NCBI GenBank assembly: GCA_943788775.1
Contig: CALSRO010000001.1
Coordinates: 186,001 to 250,000, forward strand
Direction of reading: 5' to 3'
DNA length: 64,000 nt
DNA from: an uncultured Flavobacteriales bacterium
GTDB taxonomy: Bacteria; Bacteroidota; Bacteroidia; Flavobacteriales_G; Salibacteraceae
Part shown: positions 26,058 through 35,697 of the stretch, one piece after another
How the letters are laid out: every line of letters starts with the position of its first letter
How positions within the stretch are numbered: position 1 is the stretch's first letter
The notes under the pieces: model-generated
Told to the model about the DNA's origin: nothing
Seen by the model: only the letters and a program-made list of their open reading frames with translations
The model's database searches: none
Translations under genes and position numbers: made by a program

Positions 26058-27989
26058 ATGACCATTAAATATGCCTTCTTCTCGCTGATACTTCTGGTGC
26101 ATTGTATGCCCCTTCAAGCCCAATGGGATTGGGAGAACGGAGATGCTGATTCTGATGCTGAACGAAAAACTACGGAGTCTTTGTCATTCGATCTTTTTAA
26201 CGAGGAAGAATTTAGAACGAAGGTGCTTCAGGAAATTGGGGGTGGTGAGCATCCAAAATATGAACAAGAATATGCCAGCTATTTGGCAGGATTGGTTTAG
26301 AAACTTAAAGGCGATGGAAAAATAATATCGGATTGGACTTATTGGGAGGATCAGATTTATCTAATAATCGAAGAGATCACACAAAGCGATGGGGTAAGGA
26401 GCGAATATGCGGTCTTGATTATTGATGATGCAACCCACAATATATTTGCCACTGAGGGGGGGCTAATCATTGTTACAGCGGCTATGCTTGCTGACATTGA
26501 ATCTCTGGATGAACTAAGGTTCATCTTAGCACATGAAATAGCACACGTCAAGCATCATCATCCCTATTTATCATATGTTAAAAAACGGATTGATCAAACA
26601 GTTGAAAATATTGCGGTAGTAGCCATGGCAGCATCCGTTGGGGTGGTATGGATTCATTATTATGTTGGAGAATCACCATTTTTAAAGCGCCCAAAGCACA
26701 AGCAAGAGTCTGAGACTATTGCTGATGATTTTGCTGTCCAATACATGAAAAAACAGAATCATTCTGTTTCTCTTGGAGCCAGGCTCTATCACTTATTTGC
26801 TCGGGATGTTGACAAGTACCATTTTCAAACAGGGTCAGATCCTTCGTCAATCTTGTATTGCGCGTCTCATCCTCAACCAGCCGAACGATTCAAAACCATA
26901 GTTCAATACGAACCACAGGATGAAGTAGCTAATGAATCCAAGGAATTCTATAGTTGTCGGCATCTATCCCGAATGAGAAAATTCGATTATTTGCTGTTAT
27001 TAGGGGCGTCTCGAGAGGTAATAGATGTCGGTTGGCATTATCTACTCAAAGAGACAAGTGCTTCTTATGAAAAGGAGATAAAGGAAAAGATGTTGCAAGC
27101 CCTTGATCAACAGCGAATAAAATATACGGCCAACTATGTGTTTGGACGGGTCCTTAGCGATGGATATAAAATTGATGAAGAAATAGAAGTGCAGTTAGCA
27201 AATGCGGATATCAGTTCCGATGAGGCCAAAAAATTGGTAAAGGCGGTATTGAAAATGACAGACAGAAGGGTGTCAAACCCTTTCCCAGTGAATATTACCT
27301 TCTCGCAGTTAAATGATACAATCCGGCAAGACCTTGAATTGACCAATAAGCTGGAAGAGGCCTTTCGATTGAAAGTGTATCATGATGAAATGGAAGAGGA
27401 GTTTCTCAACTACTACATATCCGAGGGAGGACTTTATCAGTATTATGCTCAATATTTATTGGACCCAGGGAAGCAGCACCTCTATCGAACTGTGCTTATG
27501 CCAATTATTTTGGAGGTCCACAGGTACAGTGGAGATAAGGATTATGGAGAGGTTTATCGTTTAGCCGATTGGGAGATTTTGTTAAAAACGGCAAGGAAGG
27601 ACTTTGATAAAATCGAGGTGCTTTCCGTTGAGGATGAGACTTTACTTGATTCGAAAACGCGTGATGAATTGAGATCTTTGAACTCCATGTTTAGATTTGG
27701 TATTGGAAACAATGAGATGGATTTTTCGTCTAATCAATTGCATCCAAGTATCATGAACTTCGCATGTGAATATGATATAGGTGAGTTCTACTTAATTACC
27801 TATTTCGAGAATTCAAATATTGCTTTTTCTCAAGTCATAGAATTGGATGTATATAAAGACAAGACCAAGCAAGCCCTGTATCGAAAACTGCCGATTTCAG
27901 GAGATTCCAAGAAGAATATTCCAAGACGGATAATGTCTACTTATTCAGGTCTGATGAGACAGACACCGCATCCCTTTGAAGTCCATTAA
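26058..27989 (+). pseudogene. Second M48-type metallopeptidase, interrupted by an in-frame TAG
   Basis: This is a tandem paralogue of the gene 17 bp upstream. It has a signal peptide ending QAQ, then WDWENGD, a metal site HEIAH in FILAHEIAHVKHHHPY, SETIADDFAVQYM and the same long C-terminal region (REVIDVGWHYLLKE). A TAG at 26298-26300 stops the frame after 80 residues, and the same frame is then open to 27989. In alignment with the paralogue the TAG falls on a Glu codon position (VPEKL against LV*KL), so a single GAG-to-TAG change is enough to explain it. A downstream start at 26415 would lack the signal peptide. The stop overlaps the convergent folP stop by 4 nt. Confidence 0.85.
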
Positions 27990-28840
27990 ATTTTGGAGGC
28001 AATTTGAATACATTCCATAGCCTCTTTCACATCATGCACCCTGAGAAGGTTTGCCCCGTTTTGAAGTGCTAGCATATTCAAGGCTGTGGTGCCGTTTAGA
28101 GCTTCCTTGGCTTTGGTTCCAAGTACTTTGTTAATCATGCTTTTTCTGCTCAATCCGGCCAGTAATGGACAACCGAGCACCTGAAATTTTTGCATGTTTT
28201 TTAGTAGTTCGAAATTGTCATCCAATGTTTTTCCAAATCCGAAACCAAGATCAATGATAATGTCTTTTGCACCCATTGATTGAAGTTCATGAACCCGTGT
28301 TTTAAAGAAATCAAATACTTCGGTTAAAAGGTCATGGTAGCTTGGATTAATCTGCATGGTTTGCGGTGTGCCTTGAATATGCATCATCACATAAGGAAGC
28401 TGCAACTCTGCAATGGTCTTAAACATGTCTTGATCAAGCGTCCCGCCACTTATGTCATTGATCATTGTAGCGCCAGATTCTGACGCTTTTTTTGCCACTT
28501 TTCCGCGATAAGTATCGGCAGAAATAATGACCTCTGGGAAAGTTCTGCAAATGGCGTCAATGGCTGGAATAAGACGGTTTAATTCTTCACTAATCGAGAC
28601 AGTTTCCGATCCTGGTCTTGTGCTCACCGCACCGATATCGATGATTGCAGCTCCTTCAGATATGTGCTTTTCGACTTGTCTTAAGACGGCATTTATATTT
28701 GAGTATTGGCCACCATCAAAAAATGAGTCTGGTGTTACATTCAAAATGGCCATGACCTTGGGCTCTGACAAATCCAATAAGTTGCCACCGCAATTCAGGG
28801 TTGATTTGATAGGGAAAGCTTTATTTTGCGGCTCACGCAT
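27986..28840 (-). CDS. folP: Dihydropteroate synthase
   Basis: The start at 28840 (MREPQNKAF) is preferred; an earlier in-frame ATG at 28876 would overlap the divergent gene. The 284-residue product has KVMAILNVTPDSFFDGGQ, IIDIGAVSTRPGSE, ISADTYRGKV, MINDISGG and LGFGFGKTLDDNFELL, all typical of FolP. It joins p-aminobenzoate to the pterin pyrophosphate in folate synthesis. The start codon is only 15 bp from that of the DUF1599 gene on the other strand. Confidence 0.95.
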   Translation of the reverse strand: MREPQNKAFPIKSTLNCGGNLLDLSEPKVMAILNVTPDSFFDGGQYSNINAVLRQVEKHISEGAAIIDIGAVSTRPGSETVSISEELNRLIPAIDAICRTFPEVIISADTYRGKVAKKASESGATMINDISGGTLDQDMFKTIAELQLPYVMMHIQGTPQTMQINPSYHDLLTEVFDFFKTRVHELQSMGAKDIIIDLGFGFGKTLDDNFELLKNMQKFQVLGCPLLAGLSRKSMINKVLGTKAKEALNGTTALNMLALQNGANLLRVHDVKEAMECIQIASKI

Positions 28841-28846
28841 ATTCCG

Positions 28847-28854
28847 CGAATATA
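28847..28854 (-). promoter_or_regulatory. Promoter-like -7 box (TATATTCG) 6 nt before folP
   Basis: The same octamer as at menC, followed by CGGAAT and the folP ATG. It forms part of a perfect dyad (ATATTC-CGC-GAATAT at 28840-28854) that fills the gap between the divergent start codons of folP and the DUF1599 gene. Confidence 0.4.
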
Positions 28855-28855
28855 G

Positions 28856-29389
28856 ATGGAACAAACCCTTGAACAATACGATGCAGCACTGAACAAATGC
28901 CGCGATATTTTCCTGAAAAAGACAAAAGATTATGGCACTGCGTGGCGTATCCTCCGTCCCAAATCATTGACTGATCAAATCTTTATCAAAGCTCAGCGCA
29001 TTCGAACCATTGAAGAAACAGGTGAGAACAAAGTTGGCGAGGGCGTTGTCGATGAATACATCGGTATCGTGAATTACTGCATTATGGCTCAATTGCAATT
29101 GGAAATGGGCGCTAGTGATAGCCAAGACTTAGCCTATGAAAAAGCCGAGGAGCTCTACACAACCAAGGCGAACCTAGCGCGAGAATTGATGATCAAGAAA
29201 AACACCGATTATGGGGAGGCTTGGCGTGATATGCGGGTGAGTTCGCTGACGGATCTTATTTTGATGAAAATCCTTCGAACTCGGCAAATTGAAGACAACG
29301 ATGGAAAGACAATTATATCAGAAGGCTTGGATGCTAATTATTTGGATATGATGAACTATGCCTTGTTCGCCTTAATTCGATTGTCCTAA
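28856..29389 (+). CDS. DUF1599 protein with two internal repeats
   Basis: The 177-residue protein consists of two homologous halves: CRDIFLKKTKDYGTAWRILR...LTDQIFIKAQRIRTIEE in the first and ARELMIKKNTDYGEAWRDMR...LTDLILMKILRTRQIED in the second. Each contains K(K)xxDYGxAWRxxR. The family has been proposed as nucleotide-modification associated, but the activity is not known to me. It is divergent from folP, so a link to folate or thymidylate metabolism is possible by context only. It is followed by the TMTC-like gene after 8 nt. Confidence 0.85.
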   Translation: MEQTLEQYDAALNKCRDIFLKKTKDYGTAWRILRPKSLTDQIFIKAQRIRTIEETGENKVGEGVVDEYIGIVNYCIMAQLQLEMGASDSQDLAYEKAEELYTTKANLARELMIKKNTDYGEAWRDMRVSSLTDLILMKILRTRQIEDNDGKTIISEGLDANYLDMMNYALFALIRLS

Positions 29390-29397
29390 GCTCGCGA

Positions 29398-31230
29398 ATG
29401 AACCCAACTATGCAAAAGGTTGCATTTCTCTTATTGCCGGCATTGGTGGGAATATTGCTCTATTCAAATTCATTTAACCATGAATACGTATTGGACGATG
29501 AAGAAGCCATTGTTCAAAATCGCATTGTGCAACAAGGGCTAGATGGGATAAGTGAAATCTGGGTGACAGAATATAGAGCTGGTTTCTCCACTGAAAAGGG
29601 AAGCCTCTATCGCCCCATGGCGTTGACGCTTTTTGCAATTGAGAGTGAGATTTGGCCCCAAAACCCAAAGCCTGCACATGTCATCAATGTCCTTCTATAT
29701 GGGTTGTGTTGCATGGTACTTTATCTCTGGCTGCGATTGTTGTTTCGAGATCGAGATCATTGGTTGGCATTAATGATTGCAGTCATTTTTGCCGCACATC
29801 CGATACACACGGAGGTTGTGGCCAACATCAAAAGCGCGGACGAGATTTTGTCTTTACTATTTGGACTACTTGCTTTGATTGGAATATTGAAATATTTCGA
29901 TTCAAAAAGTTTGTCATGGATGTTCACAGCCTTAATCGCGTTTTTCTTTGCCCTATCGTCAAAAGAAGGTGTGATTTTGTTAGTGCCAGTGGCATTCCTA
30001 ATGCTTTTCATGTTTAGGAAGGCTGAATTAACGAAAGCTGGAATCCATTCAGCAATCCTGATGATTCCAACTGGGATTTATCTCTGGATGCGTTCCAAAG
30101 CTATTGGCGGTTTAGTTGGTTCCGAAGAAATTCCGATGCTCGATAATGTACTTGTCTCAGCGAGCGGTTTAGAGCGCTTAACTTCCGCCATGAGCATTTC
30201 ATTGCTCTACTTAGTGAAGCTAGTTTATCCAGCCACCCTGTCACATGACTATAGCTACAACCAAATTGAAATCGTTGGATTGTCCGCCCCCTCCTTTTGG
30301 ATCGCATTCATCGTTTTGGTAGCACTTGTTTACTGCATCTGGAAGTGGAGATCGACAAAACCAATTCTTGCCTTTTCAGTGTTGTTTTTCTTACTCACTT
30401 TTTCGCTTTATTCCAATTTGTTTGTCACGATTGGAACTCACTTTGGCGAACGACTTCTCTTCGTCCCATCCATTGGTTTTTGTATGGCTCTCGGATGGGG
30501 CTTTTGGCATTTTGGAAAGGGTAAAGCAGAAGTGTTATATCCTCGTTCAGCTACCTTGTCCATGGCTTTTTTCGGAATTATTGTATTCATCATGGCCACT
30601 CAAACCATAGGCCGATCCGCATTGTGGAAGGTTGAAATAACGCTGTTTACTGCAGATGTGGTGAATGCGCCTAAAAGCACCCGAACACATTTTAGGTTGG
30701 GTCGCGCCTTGAATAAAAAGGCCATGACTATGGATGAGGGATCAGCACAAACAAGTTTGTACAACCAGGCAAAAAGTGAATTGGAAGAATCGGTGGCGAT
30801 ATATCCAAAGTTCACGGATGCCTTGGGTGAACTTGGACTCGTGCATCAGAATTTGAAGGAGTATGAAAAAGCCATGTCATACAATGAACGGGTTCTTAAG
30901 ATCAACCCGAATCATCATACCACCATCAATAATATAGGGGCAGTGCTTTTTCTTCAAGGTAACCCGGAGGCTGCAATTCCATATTTCAATCGAGCCTTGG
31001 AGTTGAATCCAAATTTCCGCGATCCGGCTGGGAATTTAGGAAGTTGCTTTGGAACATTGGAGCAATACGAGGAAGCCATAAAGTGGTTTAAAGTGGCTGT
31101 AGATATAGATCCAAATTACGCTCCTAACTATTTCTTCATTGCACTCACTTACCAAAATTTGGATAAACAAGCTGAGTCGAATCAATGGATAGCAAAAGCC
31201 CGAGCCATCGATCCAAATATTGGCAGGTGA
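29398..31230 (+). CDS. Polytopic GT-C-type glycosyltransferase-like protein with C-terminal TPRs
   Basis: The 610-residue protein has about ten membrane helices over residues 5-410 and TPR motifs over about 440-610 (KSELEESVAIYPKFTDALGEL, YEKAMSYNERVLKINPN, PEAAIPYFNRALELNPN, YEEAIKWFKVAVDIDPN). The first loop carries YVLDDEEAIVQN with a double Asp, and AAHPIHTEVVANIKSADE follows, as in TMTC-type O-mannosyltransferases and their bacterial relatives. It probably uses a lipid-linked sugar in the periplasm. T9SS cargo in Bacteroidota is often O-glycosylated, but there is no direct evidence that this is the enzyme. Confidence 0.75.
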   Translation: MNPTMQKVAFLLLPALVGILLYSNSFNHEYVLDDEEAIVQNRIVQQGLDGISEIWVTEYRAGFSTEKGSLYRPMALTLFAIESEIWPQNPKPAHVINVLLYGLCCMVLYLWLRLLFRDRDHWLALMIAVIFAAHPIHTEVVANIKSADEILSLLFGLLALIGILKYFDSKSLSWMFTALIAFFFALSSKEGVILLVPVAFLMLFMFRKAELTKAGIHSAILMIPTGIYLWMRSKAIGGLVGSEEIPMLDNVLVSASGLERLTSAMSISLLYLVKLVYPATLSHDYSYNQIEIVGLSAPSFWIAFIVLVALVYCIWKWRSTKPILAFSVLFFLLTFSLYSNLFVTIGTHFGERLLFVPSIGFCMALGWGFWHFGKGKAEVLYPRSATLSMAFFGIIVFIMATQTIGRSALWKVEITLFTADVVNAPKSTRTHFRLGRALNKKAMTMDEGSAQTSLYNQAKSELEESVAIYPKFTDALGELGLVHQNLKEYEKAMSYNERVLKINPNHHTTINNIGAVLFLQGNPEAAIPYFNRALELNPNFRDPAGNLGSCFGTLEQYEEAIKWFKVAVDIDPNYAPNYFFIALTYQNLDKQAESNQWIAKARAIDPNIGR

Positions 31231-31335
31231 AATCTTTGATTTTCAAATATTTATTTGGTGATTGAATAGATAAGTATTTCTTTGCCTCGAATCGATGCTG
31301 CAATTCATTGAACTATCTAACCTAACCCAATTCTT

Positions 31336-33431
31336 ATGTTCACGACCCGATTTCATTCAACGGTGCTTTCCCTCATAATATGCACAAATATTATTGCTCA
31401 ATCCAATTTTGAAAATGCAAAGCGAATAAGTGACCCCGTATGGACTGTCAATACCGGATTGAGGGCAGCTCAGGACAAAGAAACATGGGATGGCAAACAA
31501 GACACTGACATTGAGTGGTTAAAGGTTACTGCATCTGGTCGATTAATCATAGCATCTACTCAAGGTTTACTGACTTATGATCCGAATGATGGCAAGACCA
31601 TCTTAGATACCCGAACCATGAGCAATATATTCTCAGGGTTCAGTGCCAACTCGTATCGAGAAATTCCAAACTCTCCTTTCTTCTCCCTTAAATACGTAAA
31701 ATTCGTTGGGCGGACTGATCACTTTATTGTGAACTCAATCGATGGGAAATTCCTTGGGAGTAACGATTTGGTGGGCGTTTCAAAAGTGATGGAACGATAT
31801 GTGTTGCCATTATCTGGGTCTGTTTTGTTTGTGGGACGAAGCAATATGGGTATGAATCAGGCCTAGGGTCTAAGAATCTCATAACAGGTAAAACTTGGTC
31901 TCAGGACGACATATTCACTTGGAAAATGATAGAGCATCGCATCGCTGGTGCACCTCTAGAAGTGAGTAAAACGGAAGTATTGATTCCAATGGAAAGTGCT
32001 TTGTATTGTCTCAACTCGGAGACTGGTGAGCTGAAGTGGAGAACCTATATTTCTGTATTCTCATCAGACGATTTTGGGACAGGAATGCCATCGAGTTCTA
32101 GCTCTAAGCCAGCCTCAAAATCTACTTCTAGCAAAGGGATGTCCGCAGGTGGATCGAATGCCGATGAATCTGTGGAGGTTTCAGTCAAATTGTTCAAGCA
32201 TCCAACCAAGCCAATAGTCTATGTGATCAATCCGAATGGAATTACTGCTTTTGACATTGCCACAGGAAAAGAGGTTTGGAAGAGGGTCCGAAAGGCAGAT
32301 ATAAACTCTCAACAGATTTTAACGAAAGATGGTATCGTTATATGTACGGACAAGATTTACCTCTATGACTACGAGACAGGAGAAATAAAATATGACAAGC
32401 CTACAAAATTTGGTGGCGAGGTGCATCTCTTTGATTACACAGCCGATGGAATAATCTTAGGAATTCATAAACTAGATAGAAAGCAACAATCTTATTATGA
32501 GTTGAATATTCTTGATCCTAAAACCGGTAAACTCAAATTTGAGGAGCCATTTGAAACCAATGGTTTGCTGACTGAATTTTGGCCGTGTGAAACTGGGATT
32601 TTTTATACAACTGATCGGGCACTCGGAGTTTGGGATAAGAACTCAGGTAAGAATGCTTTCGAACCAATGGCGGCTACTTCTAAGAAGCGAAATATTTTCA
32701 ATTATGAGTCACAGCAGCCAGGATATGTAGAGCCAGCAAATGGGGCCTTACTCACTGTTTTTAATGAATCCTTGGCCTATGTATTCAACACAGAGGTGAA
32801 TCAGCTTTATAAAATAGATAGCAAGGCAGGAACGAATACTCAATTGACATCATCTCCACTTTCAAATATTAGACCTGATCAAATAGAATTGAGGAGTAAT
32901 GGGGTTTTACTAACCTCTTCCCAAAAGATGACCTTGGTGGGGTTTGATGGTAAAGTAATTTATGATAAGGACTTCAAGGCACCTGGATATACCCTTTTTG
33001 CAAAGGTTGTTGCGGTGGCTGCATTGGTTTATGACAGCTACAGAGAACAGCAAGACCCTATTCGACTAGATCAAATGGATAGAAATATGAATGCAAACAT
33101 TGAGTATGCCTTCGATCAGGCTGGGTTCAACAGAGTAGGGCCAGTGGAAAGCAAAATTCAGATTGACGTGGAAGGTTCAAAGGCGATCATACACGATCGG
33201 TTTGAATTGAGCAAGACTGCCAAAGACTATCATTTTATTAATACGCAATTGGCTTCCAAGCGCGATGATGGTGAAAACGAATTTGGATTGGTGATGGTTA
33301 ATAAGATCACTGGAGAAGTAGATAAAGTATTCCCATTCGGGAAAAACCGTGCTCCACAGTTTACCATTGATGAGGTAAGCCAGAAAATGTTTTATCTAGA
33401 AGGGGATAAGCTACACTGCTGCCAACTTTAA
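31336..33431 (+). pseudogene. PQQ-like beta-propeller protein gene, frameshifted
   Basis: The 5' frame (31336-31866) encodes a signal peptide and the start of a beta-propeller (WLKVTASGRLIIASTQGLLTYDPNDGKT). It shifts near 31835-31865, where the -1 frame continues as GYESGLGSKNLITGKTWSQ and then runs to 33431. Adding one base makes 699 codons in one frame. Blades have the form LNSETGELKW, FDIATGKEVWKR, YDYETGEIKYDK, LDPKTGKLKFEE and NKITGEVDK, typical of PQQ-enzyme-like repeats (BamB-like fold). A Ser/Lys-rich low-complexity insert lies near 32090-32170. The downstream part has no signal peptide and probably is not exported by itself. A real mutation or a sequencing error would look the same. 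Confidence 0.8.
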
Positions 33432-33496
33432 AGTTATGTAGCATAACCTTTAGATTGACCGTTTTATTTGAGCGAAGGATAATCAAATCGATTCTC

Positions 33497-34195
33497 CTAA
33501 GGTCTATACATCCAACGTGGATGATCTTGCATTTTTACCCCAAATTGCTGCAATTCTCGCAGTGCATCTTTCGCAATCCAAGTGGCGGATTTAGAATCCA
33601 TGTCAAGTAGCTGAATAGAGACTTCAATTGCTTTGTCTCTCAAATCTACATTGCGTTTTCCTATATTACGTAGAGCCCAATTCACCGACTTTTTTACAAA
33701 ATTTCGTTCATCGGTTGCCGCAGAAATAATCCAGGGAAAAAAGGCTTCGAAAACATCGTTTTCTGCTTTTTTATCGGCTAATCCGTAACCTGCCATTGTC
33801 GCAAAGGACGCTCTACGCTCAAATTCTGGTACACGATCCTTCCATCGTTCAATTAGAGTCTTGGCTAAGGGACTTTTTGCGAATACGCCCATGGAGAATG
33901 AATCGCAGATTTCCCAATTATCAAATACAGCAACCCATCTTTCTGCAAGGTCTATGGTTAGATCCTTTGGCCTAAATGTTTTACTGCAGATTAATTGAGC
34001 CTCGTACAGCCCGGTTTCGAATAATTCAATGCCGAGGTCGCTATTCATGCCAATTTCTTTCGCCAGTAACTTTAAGTCGGCTTGATAAACACCTAATGAA
34101 TTTGGCGCCTCAATGGCAAATTTTTCTTTTTTGAAATTGACCTTTTCCTTATCAGCGAGTAGGTTTAATCGAGCAATGACTTCGTCTTTTTTCAT
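33497..34195 (-). CDS. DNA alkylation repair protein (AlkD-like HEAT repeat)
   Basis: The 232-residue, all-helical protein has the AlkD-family stretches DNWEICDSFSMGVFAKSP and FVKKSVNWALRNIGKRN; the Trp, Asp and Arg in these correspond to the DNA- and base-contacting residues of AlkD. It would excise N3- or N7-alkylated bases. It stands alone, convergent with the beta-propeller gene and divergent from the DoxX-type gene, with a -7-like box (TAATATTG at 34210-34217) 14 nt upstream. Confidence 0.88.
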   Translation of the reverse strand: MKKDEVIARLNLLADKEKVNFKKEKFAIEAPNSLGVYQADLKLLAKEIGMNSDLGIELFETGLYEAQLICSKTFRPKDLTIDLAERWVAVFDNWEICDSFSMGVFAKSPLAKTLIERWKDRVPEFERRASFATMAGYGLADKKAENDVFEAFFPWIISAATDERNFVKKSVNWALRNIGKRNVDLRDKAIEVSIQLLDMDSKSATWIAKDALRELQQFGVKMQDHPRWMYRP

Positions 34196-34303
34196 GGTGA
34201 TTGTTACAGCAATATTAGTTCCTTGAAGTTGATCTTGTTGGGCTAAAAATAAACCTCATCGTTAAACGCCTGTTAACACAATAGCGAGGCATCTCCCCTC
34301 CCT

Positions 34304-34311
34304 TATTTTTG
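34304..34311 (+). promoter_or_regulatory. Promoter -7 box (TATTTTTG) of the DoxX-type gene
   Basis: Perfect TAnnTTTG match, 21 nt before the ATG at 34333. No clear -33 element. Confidence 0.45.
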
Positions 34312-34332
34312 TGGCAAATTAAACTACACACC

Positions 34333-35673
34333 ATGTTAACTCGAATTTCAAGATTACTTGTAGGTGCTCTTTTCATTGTAAGCGGTCTCATCAAGGCCAA
34401 TGATCCTATCGGCTTTTCATATAAGCTGAATGACTATTTCGCACCGGGAGTTTTTGACTTGCCATGGTTGGATGCTATCGCGTTGGAATTAGCGGTCATT
34501 GCCTGTGTTGCTGAGATCGTTTTAGGAATTGCTATATTATTTGGAGCAAGGATGAAACTAGCCGCGTGGTCGTTGCTTATTCTGATGGTCTTTTTTACAT
34601 TCTTGACGGGATATACGGCAGTAGCAAATTGGCTATTCGATAATAACGAGTCTGCGCTAACAGCGGCAATTGAAGGCATGTTTGGATTTGTAATTCGAGA
34701 AGATTACAGTTATATGAAAGACTGCGGGTGCTTTGGTGATGCCATTAAACTGAACCCATGGGAATCGTTTCTAAAGGATGTGATACTTATGGTGTTCACT
34801 GTCATCATTTTTGTGAAGAGGAAGGCAGTTCAAATGGGTGATATGAAGGATGACATGATAAACCTTGGTATTGCCATGATGCTCATTGCGGCATTCTCCT
34901 TAGGTGTAGTTGGATGGCCATTTCCAATTTGGTTTTCACTAGTGTCATTTGGAGTGTTATTGGGAATCAAGCAATTCATGAAGCACGATTCTAAGGATTG
35001 GGTAATGGCCGGGGCGGCCACAATCATTACCACTTGGTTTTGTATTCATTGCATCAATCATTTACCAATTAAAGATTTTAGGCCCTATAAAGTGGGTAAC
35101 AATATTGCGGAATTGAAAGAATGTCCACCAGATGCACCACAGGATGTGTATGAGGATACTTGGTTTTATAAAGTTAATGGAGAAGTGGGGGAGTACACCA
35201 CAGAGCAGGCACCTTGGAATATCGAAGGAGCTGAATTTGTAGATCGAGAAACAGTGCTTATTTCAAAAGGTTGCGAACCTCCCATTCACGATTTCATTTT
35301 AGAAGATACGGATGGAATGGACTGGACGGACGATATCCTAGGCGAAGAGTACATGCTATTGGTGGTTAGTTATGATTTAATGAAAACGGATACTGATGTA
35401 CAATCTGCTTTGAACAAAATAAATGACGATGCTATGAATGATGGTGGACCCTATATGTATGGATTAGCTGCGAATACTTATTCCCAGATTGAGCCATTTC
35501 GTCATGAACATCAAGTGATGTATGATTACTTAACTGCCGATGGAACTATGTTGAAGACAATCATCCGTGCTAATCCGGGTGTTGTTTTACTAAATCAAGG
35601 AACAGTGTTGGCGAAGTGGCACTTCAATGACCTTCCAGACTATTCACAAATCAAGTCAGAGTATTTAAACTAA
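34333..35673 (+). CDS. DoxX-like membrane protein of the BT_3928 family
   Basis: From the ATG at 34333 the product is 446 residues; an in-frame TTG at 34309 lies inside the promoter region and is rejected. The N-terminus reads LLVGALFIVSGLIKANDPIGF(SY)KLNDYF, characteristic of this Bacteroidota family. About seven to eight membrane helices follow to residue 260. CGCFGDAIKLNPWESFLKD, as in MauE/DoxX proteins, may be redox-active. The C-terminal 180 residues are soluble, with a CEPP segment and a beta-rich pattern. Function is unknown; redox maturation of envelope proteins is a guess from the Cys motif. It lies 24 nt before tpiA. Confidence 0.8.
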   Translation: MLTRISRLLVGALFIVSGLIKANDPIGFSYKLNDYFAPGVFDLPWLDAIALELAVIACVAEIVLGIAILFGARMKLAAWSLLILMVFFTFLTGYTAVANWLFDNNESALTAAIEGMFGFVIREDYSYMKDCGCFGDAIKLNPWESFLKDVILMVFTVIIFVKRKAVQMGDMKDDMINLGIAMMLIAAFSLGVVGWPFPIWFSLVSFGVLLGIKQFMKHDSKDWVMAGAATIITTWFCIHCINHLPIKDFRPYKVGNNIAELKECPPDAPQDVYEDTWFYKVNGEVGEYTTEQAPWNIEGAEFVDRETVLISKGCEPPIHDFILEDTDGMDWTDDILGEEYMLLVVSYDLMKTDTDVQSALNKINDDAMNDGGPYMYGLAANTYSQIEPFRHEHQVMYDYLTADGTMLKTIIRANPGVVLLNQGTVLAKWHFNDLPDYSQIKSEYLN

Positions 35674-35685
35674 GTCAAAGCTCAG

Positions 35686-35693
35686 TATCATTG
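35686..35693 (+). promoter_or_regulatory. Promoter-like -7 box (TATCATTG) 4 nt before tpiA
   Basis: One mismatch from TAnnTTTG. Only CAGC separates it from the tpiA ATG at 35698. It lies in the 24-bp gap after the DoxX-type gene, so tpiA may have both a readthrough and a leaderless transcript. Confidence 0.4.
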
Positions 35694-35697
35694 CAGC

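Noticed and set aside
15244..26300. Stop-codon recoding (selenocysteine, pyrrolysine or a changed code)
   Set aside because: The two in-frame stops are different codons (TAA and TAG), the aligned paralogue has Glu at the TAG, and TAA, TAG and TGA all end other genes normally.
30600..30815. Minus-strand frames inside the TMTC-like gene
   Set aside because: They are antisense to conserved TPR coding sequence and have no features of their own.
33434..33448. Hairpin GTTATG-TAG-CATAAC between the beta-propeller and AlkD-like genes as a terminator
   Set aside because: Six-bp A/T-rich stem with no following T-tract.
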